Shown here in pieces: positions 12,801 to 22,380 of a stretch of DNA of 64,000 nt (its first letter is position 1; each line of letters starts with the position of its first letter). The translations under genes and the position numbers were made by a program. The stretch is from Tipula vernalis. Its lineage: Eukaryota > Arthropoda > Insecta > Diptera > Tipulidae. The notes under the pieces were generated by a model. The model saw only the letters and a program-made list of their open reading frames with translations. It was not told the origin of the DNA and made no database searches. The stretch is taken from NCBI GenBank assembly GCA_958295665.1, contig OY282559.1, forward strand, positions 272,192,047 through 272,256,046. Direction: 5' to 3'.

Positions 12801-15800
12801 ATGGTTAGGAAGAGAGTACTAACGGTCCGTGCTGGACCCTTCCTCACATTTGTCGGACATGAATTTAATTTTCAATTAAAATAGAATCATTAACGAGCTA
12901 TTTGAGTAAATTTTGTAAATTTTGTATGGTTAGGAAGAGAGTACTAACGGTCCGTGCTGGACCCTTCCTCACATTTGTCGGACATGAATTTAATCTTCAA
13001 TTAAAATAGGATCATTAACGAGTTATTTGAGTAAATTTTGTAAATTTTGTATGGTTAAGAAGAGAGTACTAACGGTCCGTGCTGGACCCTTCCTCACATT
13101 TGTCGGACATGCATTTAATTTTCAATTAAAATAGAATCATTAACGAGCTATTTGAGTAAATTTTGTAAATTTTGTATGGTTAGGAAGAGAGTACTAACGA
13201 TCCGTGCTGGACCCTTCCTCACATTTGTCGGACATGAATTTAATTTTCAATTAAAGTAGAATCATTAACGAGTTATTTGAGTAAATTTTGTAAATTTTGT
13301 ATGGTTAGGAAGAGAGTACTAACGGTCCGTGCTGGACCCTTCCTCACATTCGTCGGACATGAATTTAATTTTCAATTAAAATAGAATCATTAACGAGCTA
13401 TTTGAGTAAATTTTGTAAATTTTGTATGGTTAGGAAGAGAGTACTAACGGTCCGTGCTGGACCCTTCCTCACATTTGTCGGACATGAATTTAATTTTCAA
13501 TTAAAGTAGAATCATTAACGAGCTATTTGAGTAAATTTTGTAAATTTTGTATGGTTAGGAAGAGAGTACTAACGATCCGTGCTGGACCCTTCCTCACATT
13601 TGTCGGACATGAATTTAATTTTCAATTAAAGTAGAATCATTAACGAGTTATTTGAGTAAATTTTGTAAATTTTGTATGGTTAGGAAGAGAGTACTAACGG
13701 TCCGTGCTGGACCCTTCCTCACATTTGTCGGACATGAATTTAATTTTCAATTAAAATAGAATCATTAACGAGCTATTTGAGTAAATTTTGTAAATTTTGT
13801 ATGGTTAGGAAGAGAGTACTAACGGTCCGTGCTGGACCCTTCCTCACATTTGTCGGACATGAATTTAATCTTCAATTAAAATAGGATCATTAACGAGTTA
13901 TTTGAGTAAATTTTGTAAATTTTGTATGGTTAAGAAGAGAGTACTAACGGTCCGTGCTGGACCCTTCCTCACATTTGTCGGACATGAATTTAATTTTCAA
14001 TTAAAATAGAATCATTAACGAGCTATTTGAGTAAATTTTGTAAATTTTGTATGGTTAGGAAGAGAGTACTAACGATCCGTGCTGGACCCTTCCTCACATT
14101 TGTCGGACATGAATTTAATTTTCAATTAAAGTAGAATCATTAACGAGTTATTTGAGTAAATTTTGTAAATTTTGTATGGTTAGGAAGAGAGTACTAACGG
14201 TCCGTGCTGGACCCTTCCTCACATTTGTCGGACATGAATTTAATTTTCAATTAAAATAGAATCATTAACGAGCTATTTGAGTAAATTTTGTAAATTTTGT
14301 ATGGTTAGGAAGAGAGTACTAACGGTCCGTGCTGGACCCTTCCTCACATTTGTCGGACATGAATTTAATCTTCAATTAAAATAGGATCATTAACGAGTTA
14401 TTTGAGTAAATTTTGTAAATTTTGTATGGTTAAGAAGAGAGTACTAACGGTCCGTGCTGGACCCTTCCTCACATTTGTCGGACATGAATTTAATTTTCAA
14501 TTAAAATAGAATCATTAACGAGCTATTTGAGTAAATTTTGTAAATTTTGTATGGTTAGGAAGAGAGTACTAACGATCCGTGCTGGACCCTTCCTCACATT
14601 TGTCGGACATGAATTTAATTTTCAATTAAAGTAGAATCATTAACGAGTTATTTGAGTAAATTTTGTAAATTTTGTATGGTTAGGAAGAGAGTACTAACGG
14701 TCCGTGCTGGACCCTTCCTCACATTTGTCGGACATGAATTTAATTTTCAATTAAAATAGAATCATTAACGAGCTATTTGAGTAAATTTTGTAAATTTTGT
14801 ATGGTTAGGAAGAGAGTACTAACGGTCCGTGCTGGACCCTTCCTCACATTTGTCGGACATGAATTTAATTTTCAATTAAAATAGAATCATTAACGAGCTA
14901 TTTGAGTAAATTTTGTAAATTTTGTATGGTTAGGAAGAGAGTACTAACGGTCCGTGCTGGACCCTTCCTCACATTTGTCGGACATGAATTTAATCTTCAA
15001 TTAAAATAGGATCATTAACGAGTTATTTGAGTAAATTTTGTAAATTTTGTATGGTTAAGAAGAGAGTACTAACGGTCCGTGCTGGACCCTTCCTCACATT
15101 TGTCGGACATGAATTTAATTTTCAATTAAAATAGAATCATTAACGAGTTATTTGAGTAAATTTTGTAAATTTTGTATGGTTAGGAAGAGAGTACTAACGG
15201 TCCGTGCTGGACCCTTCCTCACATTTGTCGGACATGAATTTAATTTTCAATTAAAATAGAATCATTAACGAGCTATTTGAGTAAATTTTGTAAATTTTGT
15301 ATGGTTAGGAAGAGAGTACTAACGGTCCGTGCTGGACCCTTCCTCACATTTGTCGGACATGAATTTAATTTTCAATTAAAATAGAATCATTAACGAGCTA
15401 TTTGAGTAAATTTTGTATGGTTAGGAAGAGAGTACTAACGGTCCGTGCTGGACCCTTCCTCACATTTGTCGGACATGAATTTAATTTTCAATTAAAATAG
15501 AATCATTACCGAGCTATTTGAGTAAATTTTGTAAATTTTGTATGGTTAGGAAGAGAGTACTAACGATCCGTGCTGGACCCTTCCTCACATTTGTAGGACA
15601 TGAATTTAATTTTCAATTAAAGTAGAATCATTAACGAGTTATTTGAGTAAATTTTGTAAATTTTGTATGGTTAGGAAGAGAGTACTAACGGTCCGTGCTG
15701 GACCCTTCCTCACATTTGTCGGACATGAATTTAATTTTCAATTAAAATAGAATCATTAACGAGCTATTTGAGTAAATTTTGTAAATTTTGTATGGTTAGG

Positions 15801-16246
15801 AAGAGAGTACTAACGGTCCGTGCTGGACCCTTCCTCACATTTGTCGGACATGAATTTAATTTTCAATTAAAATAGAATCATTAACGAGCTATTTGAGTAA
15901 ATTTTGTAAATTTTGTATGGTTAGGAAGAGAGTACTAACGGTCCGTGCTGGACCCTTCCTCACATTTGTCGGACATGAATTTAATCTTCAATTAAAATAG
16001 GATCATTAACGAGTTATTTGAGTAAATTTTGTAAATTTTGTATGGTTAAGAAGAGAGTACTAACGGTCCGTGCTGGACCCTTCCTCACATTTGTCGGACA
16101 TGAATTTAATTTTCAATTAAAATAGAATCATTAACGAGCTATTTGAGTAAATTTTGTAAATTTTGTATGGTTAGGAAGAGAGTACTAACGGTCCGTGCTG
16201 GACCCTTCCTCACATTTGTCGGACATGAATTTAATTTTCAATTAAA
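9867..16246 (+). repeat. 125-bp satellite array, about 51 tandem copies
   Basis: The unit is 125 bp, measured between successive TCCGTGCTGG occurrences (9,951, 10,076, 10,201 and so on). One copy near 15,420 lacks nine bases. Copies are nearly identical but fall into variant classes that recur together: one with AATCTTCAATT, ATAGGATC and GGTTAAGAAG; one with AACGATCCG; one with TTAAAGTAGAATC and GAGTTATTT; and a majority type. Each unit holds the imperfect hairpin GGTCC-GTGCT-GGACC inside flanking AGGAAG and CTTCCT. The array forms the left arm of the element at 8,953-18,516. No open frame runs through it, so it is non-coding. Confidence 0.97.
10115..12114 (+). repeat. 1-kb higher-order repeat (8 x 125 bp) present twice in tandem
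   Basis: Units 10,115-11,114 and 11,115-12,114 share the same order of eight variant monomers. They also share private changes 1,000 bases apart, such as TAAATATTG (about 10,289 and 11,289) and TGTGAATTT (about 10,787 and 11,787). Later in the array a shorter block of four or five monomers recurs from 12,365 to about 15,100. Confidence 0.85.
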
Positions 16247-16311
16247 ATATAATTAAAGAGACCTTTGCGAAATAGTTTGAAAAATTTGAGCATTAATTTT
16301 GCTCGCAATTT

Positions 16312-17337
16312 TTATTGATTTTTCTTACGAAAAATGATTAAGTGAGGTATTACTTTTTCAGCTGCAGGTTTAGTTATAGCTTGAACGTGTGATTTTAAAT
16401 CATCGTACTTTTCCCATTTATTACCTCTTCTGCAGTAGCTTACGTAATGTGGTTGGCTTTGTGAAGGTATGTAACTTACCAATGAGTTAATTTCGTATAT
16501 TTTATTTTGATGCACAATTCTTTCTTGGATATCATTAATTGGAATAGGTGATTGCTTATTTATGAATTCCGTTTGGATTGCAATGACGTCCATTGAAATT
16601 CTTTTAGAAACATCCAGGTAGATTCCACAAACTTTACATTTCTTTTGATGAATTTCCGTAAAATTTCGTTTTAAATTTGTAAACCCTGTTTTTTCTAGGC
16701 CAAAAATATCTATATTAATGTATGATCTCTCTTCAGTTGTTTCTGCGAGACATTTTTGACAAATGAAATTTATTATTTCGCTAGGATTGCTTTTCATAAA
16801 AAAATCCGAAATTTTTGAAATATTGCAATCACAGAAATTTGTATATTGATAAATATCAATTAAAATTTCATTCCTGACAATATAAGCCCGGGACATGTTT
16901 CGTTCTGTTAAATGCATTAATAGATCTCTAAGTTTTGAAGGTTTCATATCATTAACTTTGAATGAATTAATGGCACTTTGAACAAATGAGTCGAAGCCGC
17001 AAGTATTTTTATAATAATCATTAGTGAGGCTCCCGTTTTCCAGCAAAGGCCAGGTATTAACGGTAGACCAAGCTGAGGATAAGTTTCTGCTACATGATTG
17101 TGTCGATTTTCTTAATGGCGTTTCATTTAAAGGAAGAAGGGTTGATCCCAAAATTGAAATTGATTTGCTTTCCTTAATTTGTTTGTCACTCGATTGGGCA
17201 AGCTCTTTTATTTTTTGAAAATAAAAATTCGATTTATTTTTTTGTATATTTAAAGATAAATTTTTTTTGGTACCATCGTATTGTATGTGCCTTTGGAGAT
17301 GTGATGGGTTATACGAAATAATTGCGCGACCCGTCAA
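16312..17337 (-). CDS. USP-like cysteine protease (C19-type fold), transposon-encoded
   Basis: This uninterrupted 341-residue frame resembles ubiquitin-specific proteases. The Cys box is NTCGFDSFVQ (Cys113, with Asn111 where USPs often have NTC). The His box is QPHYVSYCRRGNKWEKYDD (His297, with Asp312 or Asp313 as the third member). Two Cys pairs between them, CQKC (193/196) and CKVC (234/237), sit where USPs carry a zinc-binding insertion. At about 230 residues from Cys box to C-terminus it is short for a USP. Residues 1-110 have no recognised domain. The gene lies alone between the two inverted satellite arms. Codons 1 to about 23 lie in the last copy of a 174-bp tandem repeat, so the true start or a 5' exon is uncertain. 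It may deubiquitinate, bind ubiquitin or act in transposition; the open frame beside decayed neighbours suggests recent function. No expression evidence exists. Confidence 0.75.
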   Translation of the reverse strand: MTGRAIISYNPSHLQRHIQYDGTKKNLSLNIQKNKSNFYFQKIKELAQSSDKQIKESKSISILGSTLLPLNETPLRKSTQSCSRNLSSAWSTVNTWPLLENGSLTNDYYKNTCGFDSFVQSAINSFKVNDMKPSKLRDLLMHLTERNMSRAYIVRNEILIDIYQYTNFCDCNISKISDFFMKSNPSEIINFICQKCLAETTEERSYINIDIFGLEKTGFTNLKRNFTEIHQKKCKVCGIYLDVSKRISMDVIAIQTEFINKQSPIPINDIQERIVHQNKIYEINSLVSYIPSQSQPHYVSYCRRGNKWEKYDDLKSHVQAITKPAAEKVIPHLIIFRKKNQ

Positions 17338-17668
17338 ACGGTTTTTATGAATTTTTCAAAATTACACTACTCAAAAAATGGTGAATGTGTGCGTTTGGTG
17401 GCCTTTGATACGCAATCGTAGAAATGGCTACGCGTATCTTAGTGTACCATCGTATTGTATGTGCCTTTGGGGATGTGTTGGGTTATACGAAATAATTGCG
17501 CGACCCGTCAAACGGTTTTTATGAATTTTTCAAAATTACTCTACTCAAAAAAATGGTGAATGTGTGCGTTTGGTGGCCTTTGATACGCAATCGTAGAAAT
17601 TACTACGCATATCTTAGTGTACCATCGTATTGTATGTGCCTTTGGGGATGTGTTGGGTTATACAAAAT
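17270..17668 (-). repeat. 174-bp tandem duplication over the 5' end of the USP-like gene
   Basis: GTACCATCGTATTGTATGTG starts at 17,270, 17,444 and 17,619, giving units of 174 and 175 bp and a partial third. The copy nearest the gene encodes its first 22 or so residues. The outer copies differ by a few bases (GGCTACGCG against TTACTACGC) and run directly into the right satellite arm. On the gene strand the unit may hold the promoter or first exon. Confidence 0.85.
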
Positions 17669-18228
17669 TTACTCAAATAACTCGTTAATGATTCTATTTT
17701 AATTTAAAATTAAATTCATGTCCGACAAATGTGAGGAAGGGTCCAGCACGGACCGTTAGTACTCTCTTCCTAACCATACAAAATTTACAAAATTTACTCA
17801 AATAACACGGTAATGATTCTACTTTAATTGAAGATTAAATTCATGTCCGACAAATGTGAGGAAGGGTCCAGCACGGATCGTTAGTACTCTCTTCCTAACC
17901 ATACAAAATTTACTCAAATAACTCGTTAATGATTCTACTTTAATTGAAGATTAAATTCATGTCCGACAAATGTGAGGAAGGGTCCAGCACGGACCGTTAG
18001 TATTCTCTTCCTAACCATACAAAATTTACTCAAATAACTCGTTAATGATTCTACTTTAATTGAAAATTAAATTCATGTCCGACAAATGTGAGGAAGGGTC
18101 CAGCACGGATCGTTAGTACTCTCTTCCTAACCATACAAAATTTACAAAATTTACTCAAATAACTCGTTAATGATTCTATTTTAATTGAAAATTAAATTCA
18201 TGTCCGACAAATGTGAGGAAGGGTTTAT
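17663..18228 (-). repeat. Inverted right arm: about 4.5 copies of the 125-bp satellite
   Basis: The units here are the reverse complement of the left array (ATGTCCGACAAATGTGAGG, AGTACTCTCTTCCTAACC). Several lack the same nine bases as the short unit near 15,420 of the left arm. The last copy stops inside GTGAGGAAGGG and gives way to subterminal DNA. The arms are strikingly unequal, about 6.4 kb against 0.57 kb. Confidence 0.95.
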
Positions 18229-18516
18229 TAAGGTATTCTAATTATCGGTACAAGAAAACAAAAGAGCTGGTTTCAATATTTTTCGTGCTAACTTTGCTTG
18301 ATTTCAACTATTTATACACGAGTAAATATGAATATTCCATTTGCAATTTTGTTATTCTTTGATTTTCTCTTTTTTCGTGCTAACTTTATTCCGGGCTATC
18401 GAATATTACATTTTTCGTGCTAACTTTTTAGTACAAATGTGTCTTTGATTTGTTTGTACTAAAAGTGTTGCCATTGCGTTTTACGTGCTAACTTTTCGTG
18501 CCAGCTTCACAGACAT
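18229..18516 (-). repeat. Right subterminal region and terminal inverted repeat
   Basis: The motif TTTCGTGCTAACTTT, the reverse complement of AAAGTTAGCACGAAA, occurs at about 18,281, 18,373 and 18,413. Variants TTTTACGTGCTAAC and TTTTCGTGCCAGC follow at 18,479-18,506, and the end is CTTCACAGACAT. On the left there are two such motifs, both at the very end. Confidence 0.75.
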
Positions 18517-18524
18517 GTTGTCAT
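18517..18524 (+). repeat. Target-site duplication, right copy (GTTGTCAT)
   Basis: It is identical to 8,945-8,952. It is followed by CTAACCCAACGAATTAAGCC, the continuation of the host repeat seen uninterrupted at about 20,014-20,033. Confidence 0.8.
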
Positions 18525-18671
18525 CTAACCCAACGAATTAAGCCAACCCCGACAAAGTAAAAAAATTGCAAAAAGCTACTCCACACCACCGCTTTCACGA
18601 TTATTTGAAATTCTAACATTCATAGAAATCGGAACATTTTTCAAAAATTTGTGTTTTTTAATAATTATTCA

Positions 18672-19012
18672 CATACTAAAATAGAGACCTCCCCAAAGCC
18701 GCTTAGCATTGGTCCTTTCTGCGCAAGGATGACATGAAATTATGCAGCTTCCTTTTGTTTTCATATTATGCAGTTAACAAATTTAACGTGGTCTTCCCTT
18801 TTAATAGGGTTCATTATTTGGTATTTCTCAACAACAAAAATCCCGAAAAACACAAATTTAATTGCCAGAAGACCTCATTCGATTTTCATTAAATACGACC
18901 AATAATAATTTGATAACCAAAAAGATGCTACATAATTTTTTGTCTTCCTTGCGCAGAGAGGACCAATGCTAAGCGACTTTGAGGAGTTTTTTATTTTAGT
19001 ATGTAAAACAGA
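18672..19012. mobile_element. Small inverted-repeat element (MITE-like)
   Basis: CATACTAAAATA ... CGCTTAGCATTGGTCC ... TGCGCAAGGA at 18,672-18,729 is repeated inverted at about 18,946-19,012. The arms are about 60 bp with some mismatches and the spacer is about 220 bp. No coding signal or clear target duplication was found, so the family is unassigned. Confidence 0.6.
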
Positions 19013-19087
19013 AATGTAAATATTAATATAAATATCCATGTTTATGAAACATTTATCACATTTTCCTGTCATCCTTAAAAAATCTGC

Positions 19088-19244
19088 AGAGCTATTTGGG
19101 AATTCGATTCGAACGTGATCGAGTCTTCGATATATAAGATTCATATTTGATTTAAATAAGAAACGAATGAATCTGATTCAATTCAAATGGAAATCTAATA
19201 CATCGCATACTCGATCACGTTCGAATCCAATTCCCAAATAGCCC
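19088..19244. mobile_element. Short inverted-repeat element with about 35-bp arms
   Basis: GCTATTTGGGAATTC ... GAACGTGATCGAGT on the left mirrors ACTCGATCACGTTCGAAT ... CCCAAATAGC on the right, with a spacer of about 85 bp. The minus-strand frame at 18,875-19,144 overlaps it and is not protein-like. Confidence 0.6.
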
Positions 19245-19870
19245 CCCTGGACTTTATTTTTCTAGATTTTGTTTTTTTGGGATTTTTAGTTTCTGTATTT
19301 TTTTTCTAGATAAGGTAGCCAACTCTTATAAAATATCTGTAAAAATCGAATTTTAGTCGAGATATCTTAATACCACTATTTATGATTCTGGAAATCGCTT
19401 CAACCTTCAACCTTGCAGACGTACATAGATAAAACGAATTGTATCGCTTCTTCTGATGTATGCAGAAACATTTTTTTTTGTATAACAAACATTTGTATTT
19501 ATTTATTTATGATTAAAATTATCAGAGATGTATTATACAATTTTTTACTAACTCTTATGATTAGACGAATGTATGCTGATTAATATACCTCAACAATTTT
19601 TTAAATCACGTATAGAACTAAAAATCTTATAAACAATTTTAAAAAAACAAACAATATTTTAGGCGAATACGAGTTGCTTATCGAAACCACAAATTGAGAT
19701 AAAATAATTTAAAACACAAGGTTTTCTGTTGTTTTTAAATATTTTCACATAAAAGTGAAATTTAGGGTGCTGTCTGTTAATTCACCCCAATTATTTTATT
19801 TTTATTTTTTACAGAAATCATTTATTCATTTAAATTTAAGCATTTATTTTTAGACTTTTGTCGTCACTTG

Positions 19871-20060
19871 AAACATTTGTGGTACATCTATCAGAAGTAG
19901 CGATACGAGCGATACAATTCCTTTGATCTGTGTCTGCAAGGTTGACGAAGCATTAACGAATAATTAAATCCGCAATTCGCTAAAATAGATTCGTCGATAC
20001 TATACTAACCCAACGAATTAAGCCAATCACAAAATAATTTGTAACATTTGTGGTAGAACT
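19871..20060 (+). repeat. Unbroken copy of the dispersed repeat
   Basis: It runs from ACATTTGTGGTA through CCTTTGATCTGTGTCTGCAA and AATCCGCAATTCGC to CTAACCCAACGAATTAAGCC. It spans the junction that is split by the satellite-armed element, so it serves as an empty-site reference. Inverted fragments lie at 8,270-8,480. Confidence 0.7.
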
Positions 20061-20294
20061 ATTAGTAGAAGCGATTTGGGGTGAATTAACAGACAAGTAC
20101 CAAATTTAGTATTATTTATGTACAAAAAAAAAGATTTTCGATCATTTATTGATCATCATCAAGTTCTAGCCTCAACGAAACATGGTGATCGTAAACTATA
20201 AACAATAATAAAATTAATTTTTATACTTTTGTGTTTTAAAATATTTTATTTTTACTTTTCTCTTTCAAGTTATAATGGGTAAGAATTGTTATCG

Positions 20295-20460
20295 CGAAAA
20301 AAATGTGTTCCAGATTTTCACATTTTCCGACGAGGAATCAGGTTACCAGATATCCAAAACATCGATTAAAAGATTAAAAAAGTGTTCGTCTTTCGGTCCT
20401 CCAGTTCTTCCGTCCTTCCAATGATATATTTTTGTTTTGACTCCCATTCTCACAAATATT
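20295..20460 (+). repeat. Dispersed repeat copy, related to 7,405-7,545
   Basis: It shares CAGATTTTC, CAGGTTACCA, CATCGATTAAAA, CTTCC(GTC)CTTCC and ACTCCCATTCTCA in order with the copy at 7,405-7,545. It is diverged and has no terminal structure. Confidence 0.5.
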
Positions 20461-20801
20461 GATAGTTTTGGGCAAAATTTTCCAAATTGCATTTTGGTCG
20501 TGGTCTTAGTAATAAACTATTTTTGTTAACTTTCGGGTCCATTCGAGTGTTAAATATACTAAAAGAGGAACCCCAAATAGATTTTCTCAAAATTGTTCCA
20601 TAGGTGCCTTTAAGATAAAATGAATAGGTTATCTATCGTGTAATTGGATATTTAAGTTCTAAGTTTACCTGCAATAGCTGCTTTGCGAGTGGCAAACAAT
20701 TTCTTCAATATTCCCAAGAAATTATCTATATTAGGCTTTTAAATTCTTTCTGTGACGTTTTATAATAATTCAATGATTCAAATTCTCGTATATAAATCTT
20801 A

Positions 20802-21333
20802 TGCGGGCCTCAGATGATCAATAAGCATTGCCAATATAACATTGCCAATGTTGAAAAAAAATATTGACAAACAGCAATTGCCTCAGACGATCAAAACTAT
20901 TGGCAATACACTTAAATGTCAAACAAAGAAAAATTTTTATTTTCAGATTAATATATTGTATTTTATAACAGGTCCCACTCTAATCACTACTTTTACCTAA
21001 TATACTAAATATGCAAATACTTACATAAATTTAATTTAATATTCATATTTGCATAAATGCATTGCTATTTGTAGGTAATCGTTTCGTTTTCATGGTTATT
21101 TAAACCAAACTCAAATGTTGACAGCTCTTCGTATTGATTCTTTGTCAATAAAGTATCTCAGAAGATCAATAGTATTGTAAATATTTTATCAATATTAAAA
21201 ACATTTTGCTTTTCATAAAACCATCGCCACAATATTTTGTAAATTGACAATCCTTCATAAAGTGTCCTCACATGTTCAATACTATTGCCAATACTGAAAT
21301 ATTGGTAATAGATATTGATCATCTGAGGCCCGC
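20802..21333. mobile_element. 532-bp MITE with TTA duplication, PIF/Harbinger-like
   Basis: GCGGGCCTCAGATGATCAAT at the left end is mirrored by ATTGATCATCTGAGGCCCGC at the right end. TTA flanks both sides (20,799-20,801 and 21,334-21,336). Inner motifs with TTGCCAATA are also mirrored. A 3-bp TTA duplication fits the PIF/Harbinger group by family knowledge. There is no coding capacity. Confidence 0.75.
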
Positions 21334-21348
21334 TTAAGTAGCAAGTTA

Positions 21349-21944
21349 AGTCCCAATTCCACTGTGAAAAATTGACTGAGCTGACTTGAAGTTAGAAGAA
21401 GACAAAAAATAATAATCCATCAGAGAGACAAAGATAAAGTATTTTGTTATTGTTTTTTTTTATAGCAAAGTTTATGGATACATCTTGACAGCAAATTAAA
21501 ACATAACCAAGAATAATTAAAAAAAATTATGAATTAGTGTTAATTCAAGTATTTTTACGATTCAAAATAATCTAAAAAATTAATTATTATTAATACTCAT
21601 ATCAGAATTATTTTATTCAAATTATTTCCGTCATAAAATACAAAATTTAAAAAAAATCTTTCCCATACAAATGCCATACAATTAAAATTATCAGCGTGTG
21701 CGAGAAATATTTTTCATCGGTACACAATATTTTTGTACATGTATTAGTTCGACTGCCATAAAATGTTTTCGATTTGATACTTTTTTTTAATTTCGACCTC
21801 AGTGCACTAACACAGATACACATTTTTTGTAAGTAAAAACTTGACTGACTCCGTTGTGTGTCTCGTTCACACAACCACCGATTTTATATTTTTATCTCAA
21901 GTTATTTTTACTGACAAACTTTGATTCACAGTGGAATTGAGGCA
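21349..21944. mobile_element. 596-bp inverted-repeat element with TTA duplication
   Basis: CAATTCCACTGTGAA near the left end is mirrored by TTCACAGTGGAATTG near the right end. TTA lies at 21,346-21,348 and 21,945-21,947. The outermost bases of the two ends differ. It stands only 12 bp from the previous MITE. The minus-strand frame at 21,647-21,874 is not recognised. Confidence 0.6.
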
Positions 21945-21947
21945 TTA

Positions 21948-22380
21948 CCAGGAGACGAAAAAAACTAATGTGATTAGTGTTCGACGGAATTCGACTTATT
22001 AAAGGGGCTGTGATAGAGGACCAGATTTTAAGTAAAACATCCATTGGTTTACCAATTTTCAAACTAAGAAAATTATATTTTATTATTTTACCAATTATTA
22101 GTATAAATTCAGGTTGTTTTTATTAAAATTATATAATTAATTTTGTTTTTTAAACTATTAAAAAAATAAAATATAAGAAGCCGAATTTGCGATGTCATTC
22201 ACCATTTTCAAGGCTTGAAGCACAATTATCAGTTATTTCCGTAAACAGTTTTCCGTCATTGAAAAAATTGAACAAAAAAAAAAAAAAAAAGCAATTTGTA
22301 GCATTCCTGTCCTAGACTACTCAATTTTATATTTTCCACGAACATAATCATTAAAGGTTGGCTTTAGTTAAACAAGTCTA
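21948..22380. other. AT-rich DNA without recognisable genes
   Basis: Nothing is recognised except an A run at about 22,273-22,290. Confidence 0.5.

Larger units (their letters stand above)
8953..18516. mobile_element. Satellite-armed, Foldback-like DNA transposon with a USP-like gene
   Basis: This 9,564-bp element is bounded by an 8-bp direct repeat and by short terminal inverted repeats: ACCGTTGTGAAGTTAGCACG on the left and, reverse-complemented, ATGTCTGTGAAGCTGGCACG on the right. Inside the ends come unique subterminal DNA, an array of a 125-bp satellite on the left in one orientation (9,867-16,246), a 1.4-kb centre with one minus-strand gene, and the same satellite on the right in the opposite orientation (17,663-18,228). 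Long inverted arms made of tandem repeats are the hallmark of Drosophila Foldback (FB) elements, which make 9-bp duplications and belong near MULEs; P-superfamily Galileo is another comparison. No transposase is visible, so the copy is either non-autonomous or moves by an unrecognised protein. The insertion interpretation is strong; the superfamily is open. Confidence 0.8.

Noticed and set aside
9867..16246. Regular repeats considered as a CRISPR array
   Set aside because: The 125-bp units are contiguous with no unique spacers, and the surroundings are eukaryotic transposons.
9867..16246. TACTAAC in every satellite unit as a splicing branch point
   Set aside because: No exon, acceptor or transcript evidence accompanies it. 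The match is seven bases and homogenised by the array, so chance is enough.
8953..18516. Helitron with satellite tail
   Set aside because: Inverted ends and an 8-bp duplication do not fit Helitrons, which lack both.
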